Source: Caldilineaceae bacterium (GTDB lineage Bacteria; Chloroflexota; Anaerolineae; Caldilineales; Caldilineaceae). From it: a DNA stretch of 11,737 bases. The notes beneath the pieces are model-generated. The model worked only from the letters and a program-made list of their open reading frames with translations. It was not told where the DNA came from and did not search any database. The stretch spans positions 1 through 11,737 of the forward strand of contig WGCB01000233.1 of NCBI GenBank assembly GCA_015494005.1, written 5' to 3'. Numbering within the stretch: position 1 is the first letter of the stretch; each line of letters starts with the position of its first letter. The position numbers and the translations under genes were made by a program. This document shows positions 1 through 7,301 of the stretch, in pieces.

Positions 1-1049
1 AATTCCCCGGCCAAATTGACTAGATTATCTAGACGCTCAACGCTGGTGCGGACAGTTTTTGTAACCTTTTTCTGTGCAGGCTCTTTGTTTTTCTTCCCAG
101 ACGGTTTTTTCGGCTCCGGGGGCGTTGGTTGCTTAGTTGCTTTCTCCTGTGTCCCGGTGGGAGAGTCTCTGTTCGGGGTAGGTGGAGACGTTTTTTCGAG
201 ATCTTCTTTCACCGAAGCGTCTCGTCCTGGATCGACCGCGTCACTTTGCGAGGAGGACGGCGACACGCTCTGTTCTTTAGGGCCGTCGGACTGCACTAGG
301 AGATCGATGGCTCCAGTCATTTCGGCGACTTGAAGCTCCCGGAGCTCATCCACATTGCTTAGCTTGCTGTGGATATCCTGCCGCTCCTTATCCGTGATCA
401 ACAGGGCGACCAGTGTGGTTGATCCTTCGCCCTGCTCGATCTCTGTGAGGGAAGGGCGGCTAACCAGAACAGTCCCCACTTCTTCCATGGCCATATGCAG
501 CTGCAGCAGCCGTGCCAGCGGTGCTGCACCGTCAGGATCCGCGTAGGCATAGATGGCCAAGATGTTTTGATTGGCCTGTACAGCTTGGCGCAATTGCTGG
601 TGCTGGGCTTCGGTGAGGTCCGGCAATTCGACGGAAGCCTCTACTGCCTCGGCTGCCGCTGGCTGGGTGGCGACTTCCTGCAGGCGATCGATCAGGGGTT
701 GGCTGTCAAGAGTACTCTCTCGATCTGCAACTACATCGTCCTGATAGCTCTTTAGCGCATCCAAGATCTCCAGAAGCACATCTATGAGACCAGCATGAAC
801 TTCCAACTCGTTCTTTCGAACCTGGTCCAACACGTTTTCTGCCGCATGGGCCAGGTGGGCCATCGCGGTGTGGTTGATGCTACCAGCCGCCCCTTTGATA
901 GTGTGGAGAGCTCGAAAAATCCGGTTGATCAGATCCGGGTCCGAAGAGTTCTCCAGTTGGATCAGATCTTCATCCAAGGATTGCAAAAGCTCTTCTGTTT
1001 CTTCCAGGAATACTTCCGCTTCTTCCGGGGTTAAATCGTAATGTTGCAT
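1..1049 (-). CDS. cheA: Chemotaxis histidine kinase CheA, N-terminal part (runs off left edge)
   Basis: Histidine autokinase that phosphorylates the response regulators CheY and CheB under control of receptors and CheW. The visible 349 codons form one unbroken frame to the window edge. Residues 1-110 are an HPt (P1) domain with the phospho-acceptor motif ALHTIKGAAGS, the histidine being residue 49, followed by a second helix pair (AHLAHAAENVLDQVRK). Residues about 160-243 look like a P2-type regulator-docking fold: an 'NILAIYAYADPDGAAPLARL' strand-helix start, then VGTVLVSRP, and a final strand ELRELQV. A Pro/Lys/Ser-rich linker (about 253-330) leads into the start of the dimerisation domain, SVERLDNLVNLAGE, where the window ends. 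Catalytic ATPase and CheW-like domains must lie outside. The ATG at 1047-1049 is preceded by AGGA about 10 nt upstream, a modest ribosome site. It follows the CheW gene by 66 nt and is probably cotranscribed with it. The identity as CheA is secure; the P2 assignment is by pattern only. Confidence 0.95.
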   Translation of the reverse strand, partial: MQHYDLTPEEAEVFLEETEELLQSLDEDLIQLENSSDPDLINRIFRALHTIKGAAGSINHTAMAHLAHAAENVLDQVRKNELEVHAGLIDVLLEILDALKSYQDDVVADRESTLDSQPLIDRLQEVATQPAAAEAVEASVELPDLTEAQHQQLRQAVQANQNILAIYAYADPDGAAPLARLLQLHMAMEEVGTVLVSRPSLTEIEQGEGSTTLVALLITDKERQDIHSKLSNVDELRELQVAEMTGAIDLLVQSDGPKEQSVSPSSSQSDAVDPGRDASVKEDLEKTSPPTPNRDSPTGTQEKATKQPTPPEPKKPSGKKNKEPAQKKVTKTVRTSVERLDNLVNLAGE

Positions 1050-1115
1050 TGTTCAGTAGTCCTGATGCAGAAGGTGGAGGCTGGGTGATTGGCAGAACGG
1101 CCAACAACAGTGTGG

Positions 1116-1670
1116 TCAGTTCGAGCCAGCCGCTGCGGTTTCCTTGATGTCGGTCAATGTCGCTCCCTCATCCTCGGTTAACAAGCGTTCCAGATCGAAC
1201 AGGATCACCAGGCGATCTTCCAGCTTGGCGATGCCTCGGATGTAGGTTGAGTTCACTGTTGCTACGAGCTGGGACGGAGGTTCGATCATGTTCCCGGGCA
1301 CCTTGATGACCTCCCGGACACCATCCACCACGATCCCTAGCCGTGTATCATTCACCTGGACGACAATGATCCGCGTTTCGCGGCCATGTTCTTTGAACGG
1401 GAGATTCAAGCGCTTGCGCAGGTCAATGACCGGGGTAATCTGTCCCCGTAGGTTGATGACCCCCTCAATGAAGTGAGGCGTGCGAGGAACCCGAGTGATC
1501 TGGTGTACTTCGTTGATTTCCCATACCTGGGCAATGTCCAGGCCGTACTGTTCGTCGCCGAGATAGAAGATAACCAGATGTTCTTCACCCGCAAAGCCAG
1601 GCTGCTCACCCGCGGTAGCTTGGGTCAGTACATCTGAGGCTACAGGAGATTCTATCGGTGTGGACGTCAT
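1116..1670 (-). CDS. cheW: Chemotaxis coupling protein CheW
   Basis: Adaptor that bridges receptor hairpin tips to the CheA P5 domain in the cytoplasmic signalling array. The 184-residue protein has a short, poorly conserved N-terminal extension (about 1-29) and then a complete CheW domain (about 30-165). Family hallmarks are visible: the strand HLVIFYLGDEQYGLDI, the segment EGVINLRGQITPVIDLR (residues 69-85) with its NLRG turn, RIIVVQVNDTRLGIVVD, and the closing strand KLEDRLVILFDLERLL. The length is slightly over the usual 150-170 because of both tails. The ATG start at 1668-1670 has a good AGGAG nine nucleotides upstream (1680-1684), so the start is well supported. It lies between the transmembrane receptor gene (133 nt upstream) and cheA (66 nt downstream) on the same strand, the classical receptor-CheW-CheA arrangement. 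I saw no promoter or terminator in the gaps. No missing or odd residues were noted. Confidence 0.96.
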   Translation of the reverse strand: MTSTPIESPVASDVLTQATAGEQPGFAGEEHLVIFYLGDEQYGLDIAQVWEINEVHQITRVPRTPHFIEGVINLRGQITPVIDLRKRLNLPFKEHGRETRIIVVQVNDTRLGIVVDGVREVIKVPGNMIEPPSQLVATVNSTYIRGIAKLEDRLVILFDLERLLTEDEGATLTDIKETAAAGSN

Positions 1671-1803
1671 CTGTCTTTTCTCCTGGATACTTTAGACGGT
1701 GTGTGCAATGTTCGTTTGTATGGCAAGAGTTATACCGGTTCCGTTGTGCGAGATTCCTTTTGGAGCGATATTTTGCCCAGAGCGGTGGCCTCTCTGCAGT
1801 CCG

Positions 1804-4800
1804 CTACCGGAGGGCAGAGAGCTTGTGCCCATTGGTATGCGCTTTACCGTTGAGAGCAGGAGAGGCCGCCGTATCCTGCTTGGTTGGTCGAGAGTGCCCC
1901 GCGGTCTCCTGTCGTGCTGCAGCCAGAAGCCGATCGAGCAGCGACAGAATCTCTTTGCTTGTGGCGCGCATGCCCTCCAGCGCTCGCTCAGCGTCCTGGC
2001 GGTGACCCGCTTCGTAGGCTTCCACCGCCTCGCGGGCCAGTCGATGGATCCGGGCATGGGGTTCCCCTAAAGCTCGGAACTCTGGCAGGTGACCGAATTC
2101 TTCCCCACCGATACCGTTGTACCAGCGTCCCAGAGCACAGTGGTTGTGGGAAACCAGTTCATCGCGGGGGATTCCTGGCCCATCATTTAACATGGATTCT
2201 ACCCGTTCCACCCATGTAAGGTGTGCCTGCTTGAAGGTGAGCACCCGTTCCTCGAGTGATTCGTTGTCGTCCAGGCGGAACTGCTGAACAACCGATGCCA
2301 GGGACTGTGCCGTGTCGGCCAGAGCATCGGCAGCGGAGGCCGTCTTCTTGACCTGGACTGTCACTTCCTGCACAGCGGCGGACATCTCCTCGATGGCGCC
2401 GCCGTTCTCCTCGGCTGCAGCCGAGACTTCCTCTGCCGCGGCGCTGTTCTCTTCCGCTACGCTGGAGATTCCTTCCATCACCTGCATGACCCGATCGCTG
2501 GCCATGGTGAGTTGTTCCACATTTTCCACGTTTTGCTCAATCACGTTCACCACTTGGCCGATGGCCTGGTAGAGTTCCTCTTTGCTGTTCCCTAGCTCTT
2601 CGACTGCTGCATCCAGATGGGTAACCTGCTGGCCGACTTCCGCCACTGCAGTGCGTATACTGTCCAGAGCCCGATCCGCGTCCTCAGCTGTCTGAAGCCC
2701 CAGGGCAACCTCGGTGTTTCCTTGCTCCATGGCTGCGACAGCCTGGGTTGCTGTATCCTGGACAGCGCTGATCAGCTCGGCGATTTCCTGGGCCGAACGG
2801 GCTGATCGTTCCGCCAGTTTCCGTACCTCATCGGCCACGACCGCAAAGCCCTTCCCGTGTTCACCTGCTCGAGCCGCCTCGATGGCAGCGTTCAGGGCCA
2901 ACAGATTCGTGCGCTCGGCCAGTTCGTCGATGGTCTGCACGATGGCGCCGATCTGCTGCGAACGGTCGCCCATCTCCGAGACTCGCTGAGCCACCTGCTG
3001 GGTCGCCTGGGCAATGGTTTGGATGCCGGCGATGGTCTTTGCTACAGCGGACGAACCTTCCGTGGCCACCTGGTCGGCCTTTTGGATGGATTCTTCGTTC
3101 TGGGCGGCGCTCTTCTGTACTTTCTGAATCACCGCCGCCAGCCGATCTTCCAGCACTCGCAGCGCTACTTCAGCGGCCTGGCGCTGCTGCTGGGTGCCAT
3201 CCGCCAAGCGTTCGATGGTCTGGTACTGTTCCTCGACCGCACGGCGAGCGATGTCCAGTTCCTCGGCTTGCTGAGTGGCGCCGATGGCAACCTGGTTGAC
3301 TGTTTCCGCGACCTGTTGCGTCGCCATTGCCACCTGATCGATGGTTTGAGCGATTTTCTGGACGCTATCGTTCGACTGGCTGCTGGATGCATTCAGGTTG
3401 TTGCTGGCCGTCGCTACTTTCTTGGCGTTCTGGCTGACTCGCCCGATTAGATGGCGCAAACTCTCCACCATTTTGCGCAAGGTCTGGCGGGAGAGATCCT
3501 GCTCTGAGGTGACCTCCACCTCCACGGCCAGATCGCCGTTTGACACTCGCTCCATGATCTGCACCATGTGTTTTTGGTACACAACCATGTCCTGGAACGC
3601 ATTCCCAAGCAGGTCCTGCTCCGAGCGAGGGGAAAACTCGACAGACAGGTCGCCCTGAGCCAGATGATGCGCCACGTCGGCCATGTGTTGCACGTATTCG
3701 ACCAGGGTCCGGAAAGATTCTGCCAGGTGACCGATCTCATCCTCGCCTCGGCAACGAATTTCCTGATCAAAATCCCCATTGGCAATGCTGCTGGCAGCTT
3801 TCTCGATGGATTTCAGCGGCAGGATGGTCCGGCGCAGGTTCCAGAACACCGCAGCAGCCACAAGGAGTATAATGATGGAGAGCCCACCAAGGAGTTGATA
3901 CAGCCGCTGGAATTTGCGCGTGGCATCATTTTCGAAACGTTGGACCACCTCGTTGCTTTCCACCAAAAGAGGGTTGCTGTTATGTACGACAGCCTCCGCC
4001 GCCTGTTGCCCGGCGTGATAGTGCTCTGCTAGTTCCTGCAATGCCTCGCTCAACGTTACCAGTTGCGCCCATTCTGAGCGCATCGTGTTGAGTTCTTCAC
4101 GGACACGTCCGGCCGCGGCCGGGATCGAGAGAGCTGCATCGCCTTCCAGGAGCGCCGCGAGAGTTGTGTCGAATTGCTGGATTCGTTCCGTCAGTTCCGG
4201 GATCCGGTCAACTTGTCCTTGACCGACCTGTGGGACCACTTGAGCGATCTCCAGAGCCAGAACCCCCAGCTGTTCGGCGGCGTCCATCGCCGGGGCAGAT
4301 GCCTGCGTCGCTTCCAGGGCATTGGTCAAACGGGTGTCGATGTCGAACAGAAGATCGCTCTCAGACAGGATTTCGTCCGTTAGCCGTTGAAGTTCCTGGA
4401 AATCATTGGCGCTGGCAAGCACCGTCTGGATGTCTGCGTACATGGGTTCCCAGAGCTCGTCAACCACTTGTAACTGCTCTTGGATATCTTCGGGTGCAGG
4501 AGGAATGCCCTGTTCGGGATCGCCGTTGTGCAGGCTATCCAGACTTTTGTCGAACAGTTCAGCCGCCTGGCGCAACTCCTCAACGGCTTCGGGGTCGCCG
4601 TGAATAATCCGTAGCGTGTTTTTGGCTATCCGCTGGGAAAGCATGCGTTGCCGTCCAGCCACATTGATCACCAAGGCATCCGAATGCTGTTGGTTTACGG
4701 CAACCACAATGCTGGCGACCATGATTAATACGGCAAGCAGCATCGCTGCCAGTCCAAGGCCGAGTTTGCGAACGACACTCTGCTTGATCCACTGAACCGG

Positions 4801-4824
4801 TCCGATTGAGAGAATGTTCAACAC
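1804..4824 (-). CDS. Transmembrane methyl-accepting chemotaxis protein: PilJ-type sensor, triple HAMP, MCP hairpin, CZB domain
   Basis: Chemoreceptor of 1006 residues feeding the CheW/CheA pair encoded next to it. Order of parts: TM1 about 21-43; periplasmic region about 44-309 that begins with the PilJ/NarX-like motif [18 protein letters not shown] (52-69), with a second helical half from about 181; TM2 about 311-329; three successive HAMP units, each with a Gly-Asp turn (G350-D351, G391-D392, G430-D431); a long MCP hairpin with its tip at 637-674 ([20 protein letters not shown] and onward); likely methylation Glu/Gln pairs near 789-815; and a C-terminal CZB domain (about 863-970) with candidate zinc ligands H868, C896, H923 and H927 and the motif CALGRWY. 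PilJ-family domains bind nitrate in the Pseudomonas receptor McpN, and CZB domains bind zinc and respond to zinc or hypochlorite; whether either holds here is inference. There is no NWETF-like CheR tether at the end (LSALR). The start is a GTG with AAGGAG seven nucleotides upstream. It follows the globin receptor gene by 84 nt. Confidence 0.95.
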   Translation of the reverse strand: MLNILSIGPVQWIKQSVVRKLGLGLAAMLLAVLIMVASIVVAVNQQHSDALVINVAGRQRMLSQRIAKNTLRIIHGDPEAVEELRQAAELFDKSLDSLHNGDPEQGIPPAPEDIQEQLQVVDELWEPMYADIQTVLASANDFQELQRLTDEILSESDLLFDIDTRLTNALEATQASAPAMDAAEQLGVLALEIAQVVPQVGQGQVDRIPELTERIQQFDTTLAALLEGDAALSIPAAAGRVREELNTMRSEWAQLVTLSEALQELAEHYHAGQQAAEAVVHNSNPLLVESNEVVQRFENDATRKFQRLYQLLGGLSIIILLVAAAVFWNLRRTILPLKSIEKAASSIANGDFDQEIRCRGEDEIGHLAESFRTLVEYVQHMADVAHHLAQGDLSVEFSPRSEQDLLGNAFQDMVVYQKHMVQIMERVSNGDLAVEVEVTSEQDLSRQTLRKMVESLRHLIGRVSQNAKKVATASNNLNASSSQSNDSVQKIAQTIDQVAMATQQVAETVNQVAIGATQQAEELDIARRAVEEQYQTIERLADGTQQQRQAAEVALRVLEDRLAAVIQKVQKSAAQNEESIQKADQVATEGSSAVAKTIAGIQTIAQATQQVAQRVSEMGDRSQQIGAIVQTIDELAERTNLLALNAAIEAARAGEHGKGFAVVADEVRKLAERSARSAQEIAELISAVQDTATQAVAAMEQGNTEVALGLQTAEDADRALDSIRTAVAEVGQQVTHLDAAVEELGNSKEELYQAIGQVVNVIEQNVENVEQLTMASDRVMQVMEGISSVAEENSAAAEEVSAAAEENGGAIEEMSAAVQEVTVQVKKTASAADALADTAQSLASVVQQFRLDDNESLEERVLTFKQAHLTWVERVESMLNDGPGIPRDELVSHNHCALGRWYNGIGGEEFGHLPEFRALGEPHARIHRLAREAVEAYEAGHRQDAERALEGMRATSKEILSLLDRLLAAARQETAGHSRPTKQDTAASPALNGKAHTNGHKLSALR

Positions 4825-4831
4825 AGGTCCA

Positions 4832-4837
4832 CTCCTT
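4832..4837 (-). promoter_or_regulatory. Ribosome binding site fixing the GTG start of the PilJ-CZB receptor
   Basis: AAGGAG on the minus strand lies seven nucleotides before the GTG at 4822-4824, an almost ideal Shine-Dalgarno match and spacing. This supports the GTG rather than the next codon, TTG, or an internal start. The encoded N terminus then gives a short cytoplasmic segment ahead of TM1. Confidence 0.75.
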
Positions 4838-4908
4838 GATGGTCAACTCGATGTTACGGTAGCTGTTGAATGCTCTAGGCTTGTCAAAGTTGCCCGAGGA
4901 TATAGGCA

Positions 4909-6930
4909 TCAATTGGCGATGAGGGAGGCTTCGCGTTTGTTGGAAGGCGTATGCACCGCCTTATCGGCACGTGAACGTACACGCCGCACTCGACCGTTGG
5001 TCGTGGCGGCCTGACGCTGTGTGTGGATCGAGAGCTCAAATTGGGCGATCAGCCGCTGCAATGTTTGGGCGATCTGGGAAAGGGGCGTCACCGATGCCTT
5101 CACCTCATACATCTGCGCGCTGACCTCTTCGGTGCTGGCGGCAATCTGTTGAGTGGCCACGACGTTTTGGTTGGAGATGTCGGCAATGCCTTCCATCGCA
5201 TGGACAGTTTGAGTGCTGCTTGTAGCCATTCGATCGGCCGTGGCGGCATTCTGCTCCGCAACCAGAGAGATGTGGTCCCAGTTCTCGCGCACCGTGCGGT
5301 TGATGGTGCCCATCATCTCAGCGACCTCCTCGTTGCGCTGAGCAACTACGCTGATCTCAGAAATGATCTCCTGAACCTGTTGTTCTGCATGCTGCATTTG
5401 TTCGAGAGCGTGCCGGATCTTCTCGACCTGCTCCGACGAAGCCTCCGTGGTGGCGACGATGGTGTGGAAGGAATCACCTGCCTGGTTGGTTAACTCCACT
5501 GCCGCCGAGACGTCCGCCCCCGCAAGCTCCATGACCTGAACCGCGCTATCTGCTTCCTGCTGCACGTCGTAGATCATCTCGGCGATCTCCTGGGCTGCCT
5601 TGCTGGTGCGTTCGGCCAGTTTGCGCACCTCGTCGGCCACTACCGCAAAGCCCTTCCCATGCTCGCCTGCTCGAGCGGCCTCGATGGCAGCATTCAGGGC
5701 CAGGAGATTGGTCTGGCTGGCGATCCCATCGATGGCTTCCACGATCACGCCGATCTTCCCGGAACGTTCGCCCAGATCTCGGATCCGCTCTGCCAGCTGG
5801 TCCGTGGTGTCCCGCAGCTTCTGGATGCTGTCGACGGTCTGCTGGGCCACGACGAACCCTTCCTGGGCCGCATTCGTGACCTCCTGGGTCTTGTCCGTCA
5901 TCTCTCCTGCTGCCCCGAGCACTTTCTGGATGCTGCTGGTCAGCCCCTGACGGGCGGACAGGGCCTGCTCCACCCCTTGGGTTTGCTCACGCGCCCCTTG
6001 GCGGATGTCGGCGATCGCCCCAGCCAACTGTTCCATGGCATCGGCGGTCTGCACCACCACGTTGCGCTGCTCGTGGGCTCCCCGGGCCACCTCGTCGATG
6101 TGGACCCGCATCTCGTTTAGCAGTTGGATGACTTCCTCCACTGCATGGGTCTGGTGGAAAGCCTTCTCTGCCGTCTCCTGCACCGTGATCGAAATCTGCT
6201 CGGCGGCCAGGGTGGTTTGGTGGATGGCCGCGGTCACTTGGTCGCTGGTCTCGTCCAGCACTCGAATGGTGTGAGCCGTCTCCACCAAAGTGTCCAGCAC
6301 GGTGTTTTTCAGCGTGGCATACTGTTCCGACAGGTCGTGTTCGATGGAATCCACATGGATCGCATTCAGATCCAGGCCAATGGAGCGGAGATAGCTGTAG
6401 AAGAATGCGTCAGCCACTGCCTGGAGGTCGTAGTTCAACACAGTGAAGATAGCCTGCTCGGCACGATGGAGGAACCAAGGTTGAAGGAAGTAGGCTCGCC
6501 AGAGGTGCTTGCTGATCAAACGCTGGTATAAGCTGTAGCTCCCCATGTACCACTTCAGCGGCAGGTCGATCTGGTTGTGCCGCTCGCCGATCAGGAGGCG
6601 TTTCTCGAAATAGCTAGGACCAAAGCCCTCCTCTCGCTGCGCCTCCTGAAAGATATCCAGGAAGTATTGGCGCTGGCTTTGCTCCAGCCGGCGTCGCACT
6701 TCACTGACAGGAATGTTCTTGCTTTCCGCATACTGGGTGAAGAATGCGAGAGTGGGTGGGAAAGAGAATTGGAAATCGTAGAATTCCTGCACGATGGCAT
6801 CGACTACTCGATCTGCCCATTTCTCCAGCCGACGCAGCGTCTGGATTTCCTGCTCGCCGAGCAGGATGAACTCCTGCCGATGCTTCAGGTTTTTCGGATT
6901 GATTCGGTACTGTTCGGTCAGATTCTGCAC
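4909..6930 (-). CDS. Globin-coupled methyl-accepting chemotaxis protein (HemAT-like haem receptor)
   Basis: Soluble chemoreceptor of 673 residues whose N-terminal sensor globin (about 20-195) should bind haem and report oxygen or another diatomic gas to CheA through CheW. Compared from memory with Bacillus subtilis HemAT, the segment [20 protein letters not shown] (111-130) matches the proximal-histidine helix, so H118 is the expected haem ligand. The FY pair in QEFYDF puts Y51 at the distal Tyr70 position. The loop between them is longer than in HemAT. There is no membrane segment. A linker about 196-235 leads to a long MCP hairpin with its tip at 405-441 ([20 protein letters not shown] and onward), nearly identical to that of the neighbouring receptor, and a return arm to about 633. 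The last 30 residues are rich in Arg and Lys with no CheR-binding pentapeptide. The protein is much longer than HemAT (432 residues) because of its longer hairpin and tail. It is the first gene of the apparent chemotaxis operon. The start is GTG with AAGGA seven nucleotides upstream; an ATG just before it is followed directly by a stop. Confidence 0.93.
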   Translation of the reverse strand: MQNLTEQYRINPKNLKHRQEFILLGEQEIQTLRRLEKWADRVVDAIVQEFYDFQFSFPPTLAFFTQYAESKNIPVSEVRRRLEQSQRQYFLDIFQEAQREEGFGPSYFEKRLLIGERHNQIDLPLKWYMGSYSLYQRLISKHLWRAYFLQPWFLHRAEQAIFTVLNYDLQAVADAFFYSYLRSIGLDLNAIHVDSIEHDLSEQYATLKNTVLDTLVETAHTIRVLDETSDQVTAAIHQTTLAAEQISITVQETAEKAFHQTHAVEEVIQLLNEMRVHIDEVARGAHEQRNVVVQTADAMEQLAGAIADIRQGAREQTQGVEQALSARQGLTSSIQKVLGAAGEMTDKTQEVTNAAQEGFVVAQQTVDSIQKLRDTTDQLAERIRDLGERSGKIGVIVEAIDGIASQTNLLALNAAIEAARAGEHGKGFAVVADEVRKLAERTSKAAQEIAEMIYDVQQEADSAVQVMELAGADVSAAVELTNQAGDSFHTIVATTEASSEQVEKIRHALEQMQHAEQQVQEIISEISVVAQRNEEVAEMMGTINRTVRENWDHISLVAEQNAATADRMATSSTQTVHAMEGIADISNQNVVATQQIAASTEEVSAQMYEVKASVTPLSQIAQTLQRLIAQFELSIHTQRQAATTNGRVRRVRSRADKAVHTPSNKREASLIAN

Positions 6931-6937
6931 GGCTACA

Positions 6938-6944
6938 TCCTTTT
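6938..6944 (-). promoter_or_regulatory. Ribosome binding site for the globin-coupled receptor
   Basis: AAAAGGA on the minus strand ends seven nucleotides before the GTG start at 6928-6930. The ATG overlapping the end of this site is followed immediately by TAG and cannot be the start, so the GTG is the supported initiation codon. Confidence 0.7.
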
Positions 6945-7101
6945 GCGCTGGAGGGTTTTCAATGACAAAGCCATCGGTGTGCCATAAACCAGCTATGTCA
7001 ATAGGCGTTCACCCAGCTGAAACATCTTTGGGGAACGGCAGGTTTGTCGGCACTTTGGCGCCCTTCGTTTTGATCGGAGAGGAAACGGTCTGAGCCGAGG
7101 T

Positions 7102-7131
7102 GTTGAAACGAGCGCTTACGAACGTCTCAAC
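7102..7131. repeat. Interrupted inverted repeat upstream of the chemotaxis operon
   Basis: On the plus strand the arms GTTGAAACG (7102-7110) and CGTCTCAAC (7123-7131) are complementary at eight of nine positions, with the remaining position a possible G-U pair in minus-strand RNA. They are separated by 12 nt. It lies about 170 nt before the first receptor start. There is no following T-run, so it is not a terminator. An operator or a leader-RNA hairpin are both possible; chance cannot be excluded for arms this short. Confidence 0.4.
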
Positions 7132-7234
7132 AACAACTATTGTCTACAAATCTCTGTTGATCTCTTATGGGGCATTGGTCCCAACCAGAATCGGTAATTG
7201 CATCGATTGTCCCCGCTGCGCCTCCGCCAATAGA

Positions 7235-7273
7235 AAAAGCCCGTGTCCAACAGGAATGCGGACACGGGCTTTT
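7235..7273 (-). terminator. Strong intrinsic terminator after the GT-C gene (nearly symmetrical)
   Basis: A perfect 14-bp stem, AAAAGCCCGTGTCC (7235-7248) with GGACACGGGCTTTT (7260-7273), encloses an 11-nt loop. On the minus strand the hairpin begins 28 nt after the TGA at 7302-7304 and is followed by five Ts, the form of a rho-independent terminator. The plus-strand version also ends in four Ts, so it could work in both directions, although no plus-strand gene approaches it. It separates the glycosyltransferase transcript from the chemotaxis operon downstream on the same strand. Confidence 0.9.
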
Positions 7274-7301
7274 CGGTTCGGATCTCAGGGGGATGGCCGG
7301 C

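Larger units (their letters stand above)
6931..7234 (-). promoter_or_regulatory. Gene-free leader and presumed control region of the chemotaxis operon
   Basis: About 300 nt between the glycosyltransferase terminator and the first chemoreceptor gene hold no convincing coding frame on either strand. Because a strong terminator sits immediately upstream, the operon's promoter most likely lies here. I found no clean sigma-70 pair: a TTGACA occurs at 6996-7001 on the minus strand, but the hexamer 17 nt downstream does not resemble a -10 box. No flagellar sigma-28 type site was convincing either. The most structured element is the inverted repeat at 7102-7131. The function is inferred from position only. 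Confidence 0.45.

Noticed and set aside
1671..1803. Possible promoter or terminator between the PilJ-CZB receptor and cheW
   Set aside because: A five-bp AGCGG/CCGCT stem has no T-run, and a lone TATAAC on the minus strand lacks any -35 at normal spacing. The gap is best read as an operon spacer.
2857..3450. A 197-codon plus-strand frame inside the PilJ-CZB receptor gene
   Set aside because: It is antisense to the conserved receptor hairpin; the Leu/Gly-rich product mirrors the heptad codons of the real gene.
4838..4908. TTGACA in the gap between the two receptor genes as an internal promoter
   Set aside because: The nearest -10-like hexamer (TAACAT) is about 25 nt downstream, too far for a sigma-70 promoter.
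6974..7001. TTGACA on the minus strand as a -35 box for the chemotaxis operon
   Set aside because: The hexamer 17 nt downstream is ACCGAT and neighbouring spacings are no better, so there is no plausible -10 partner.
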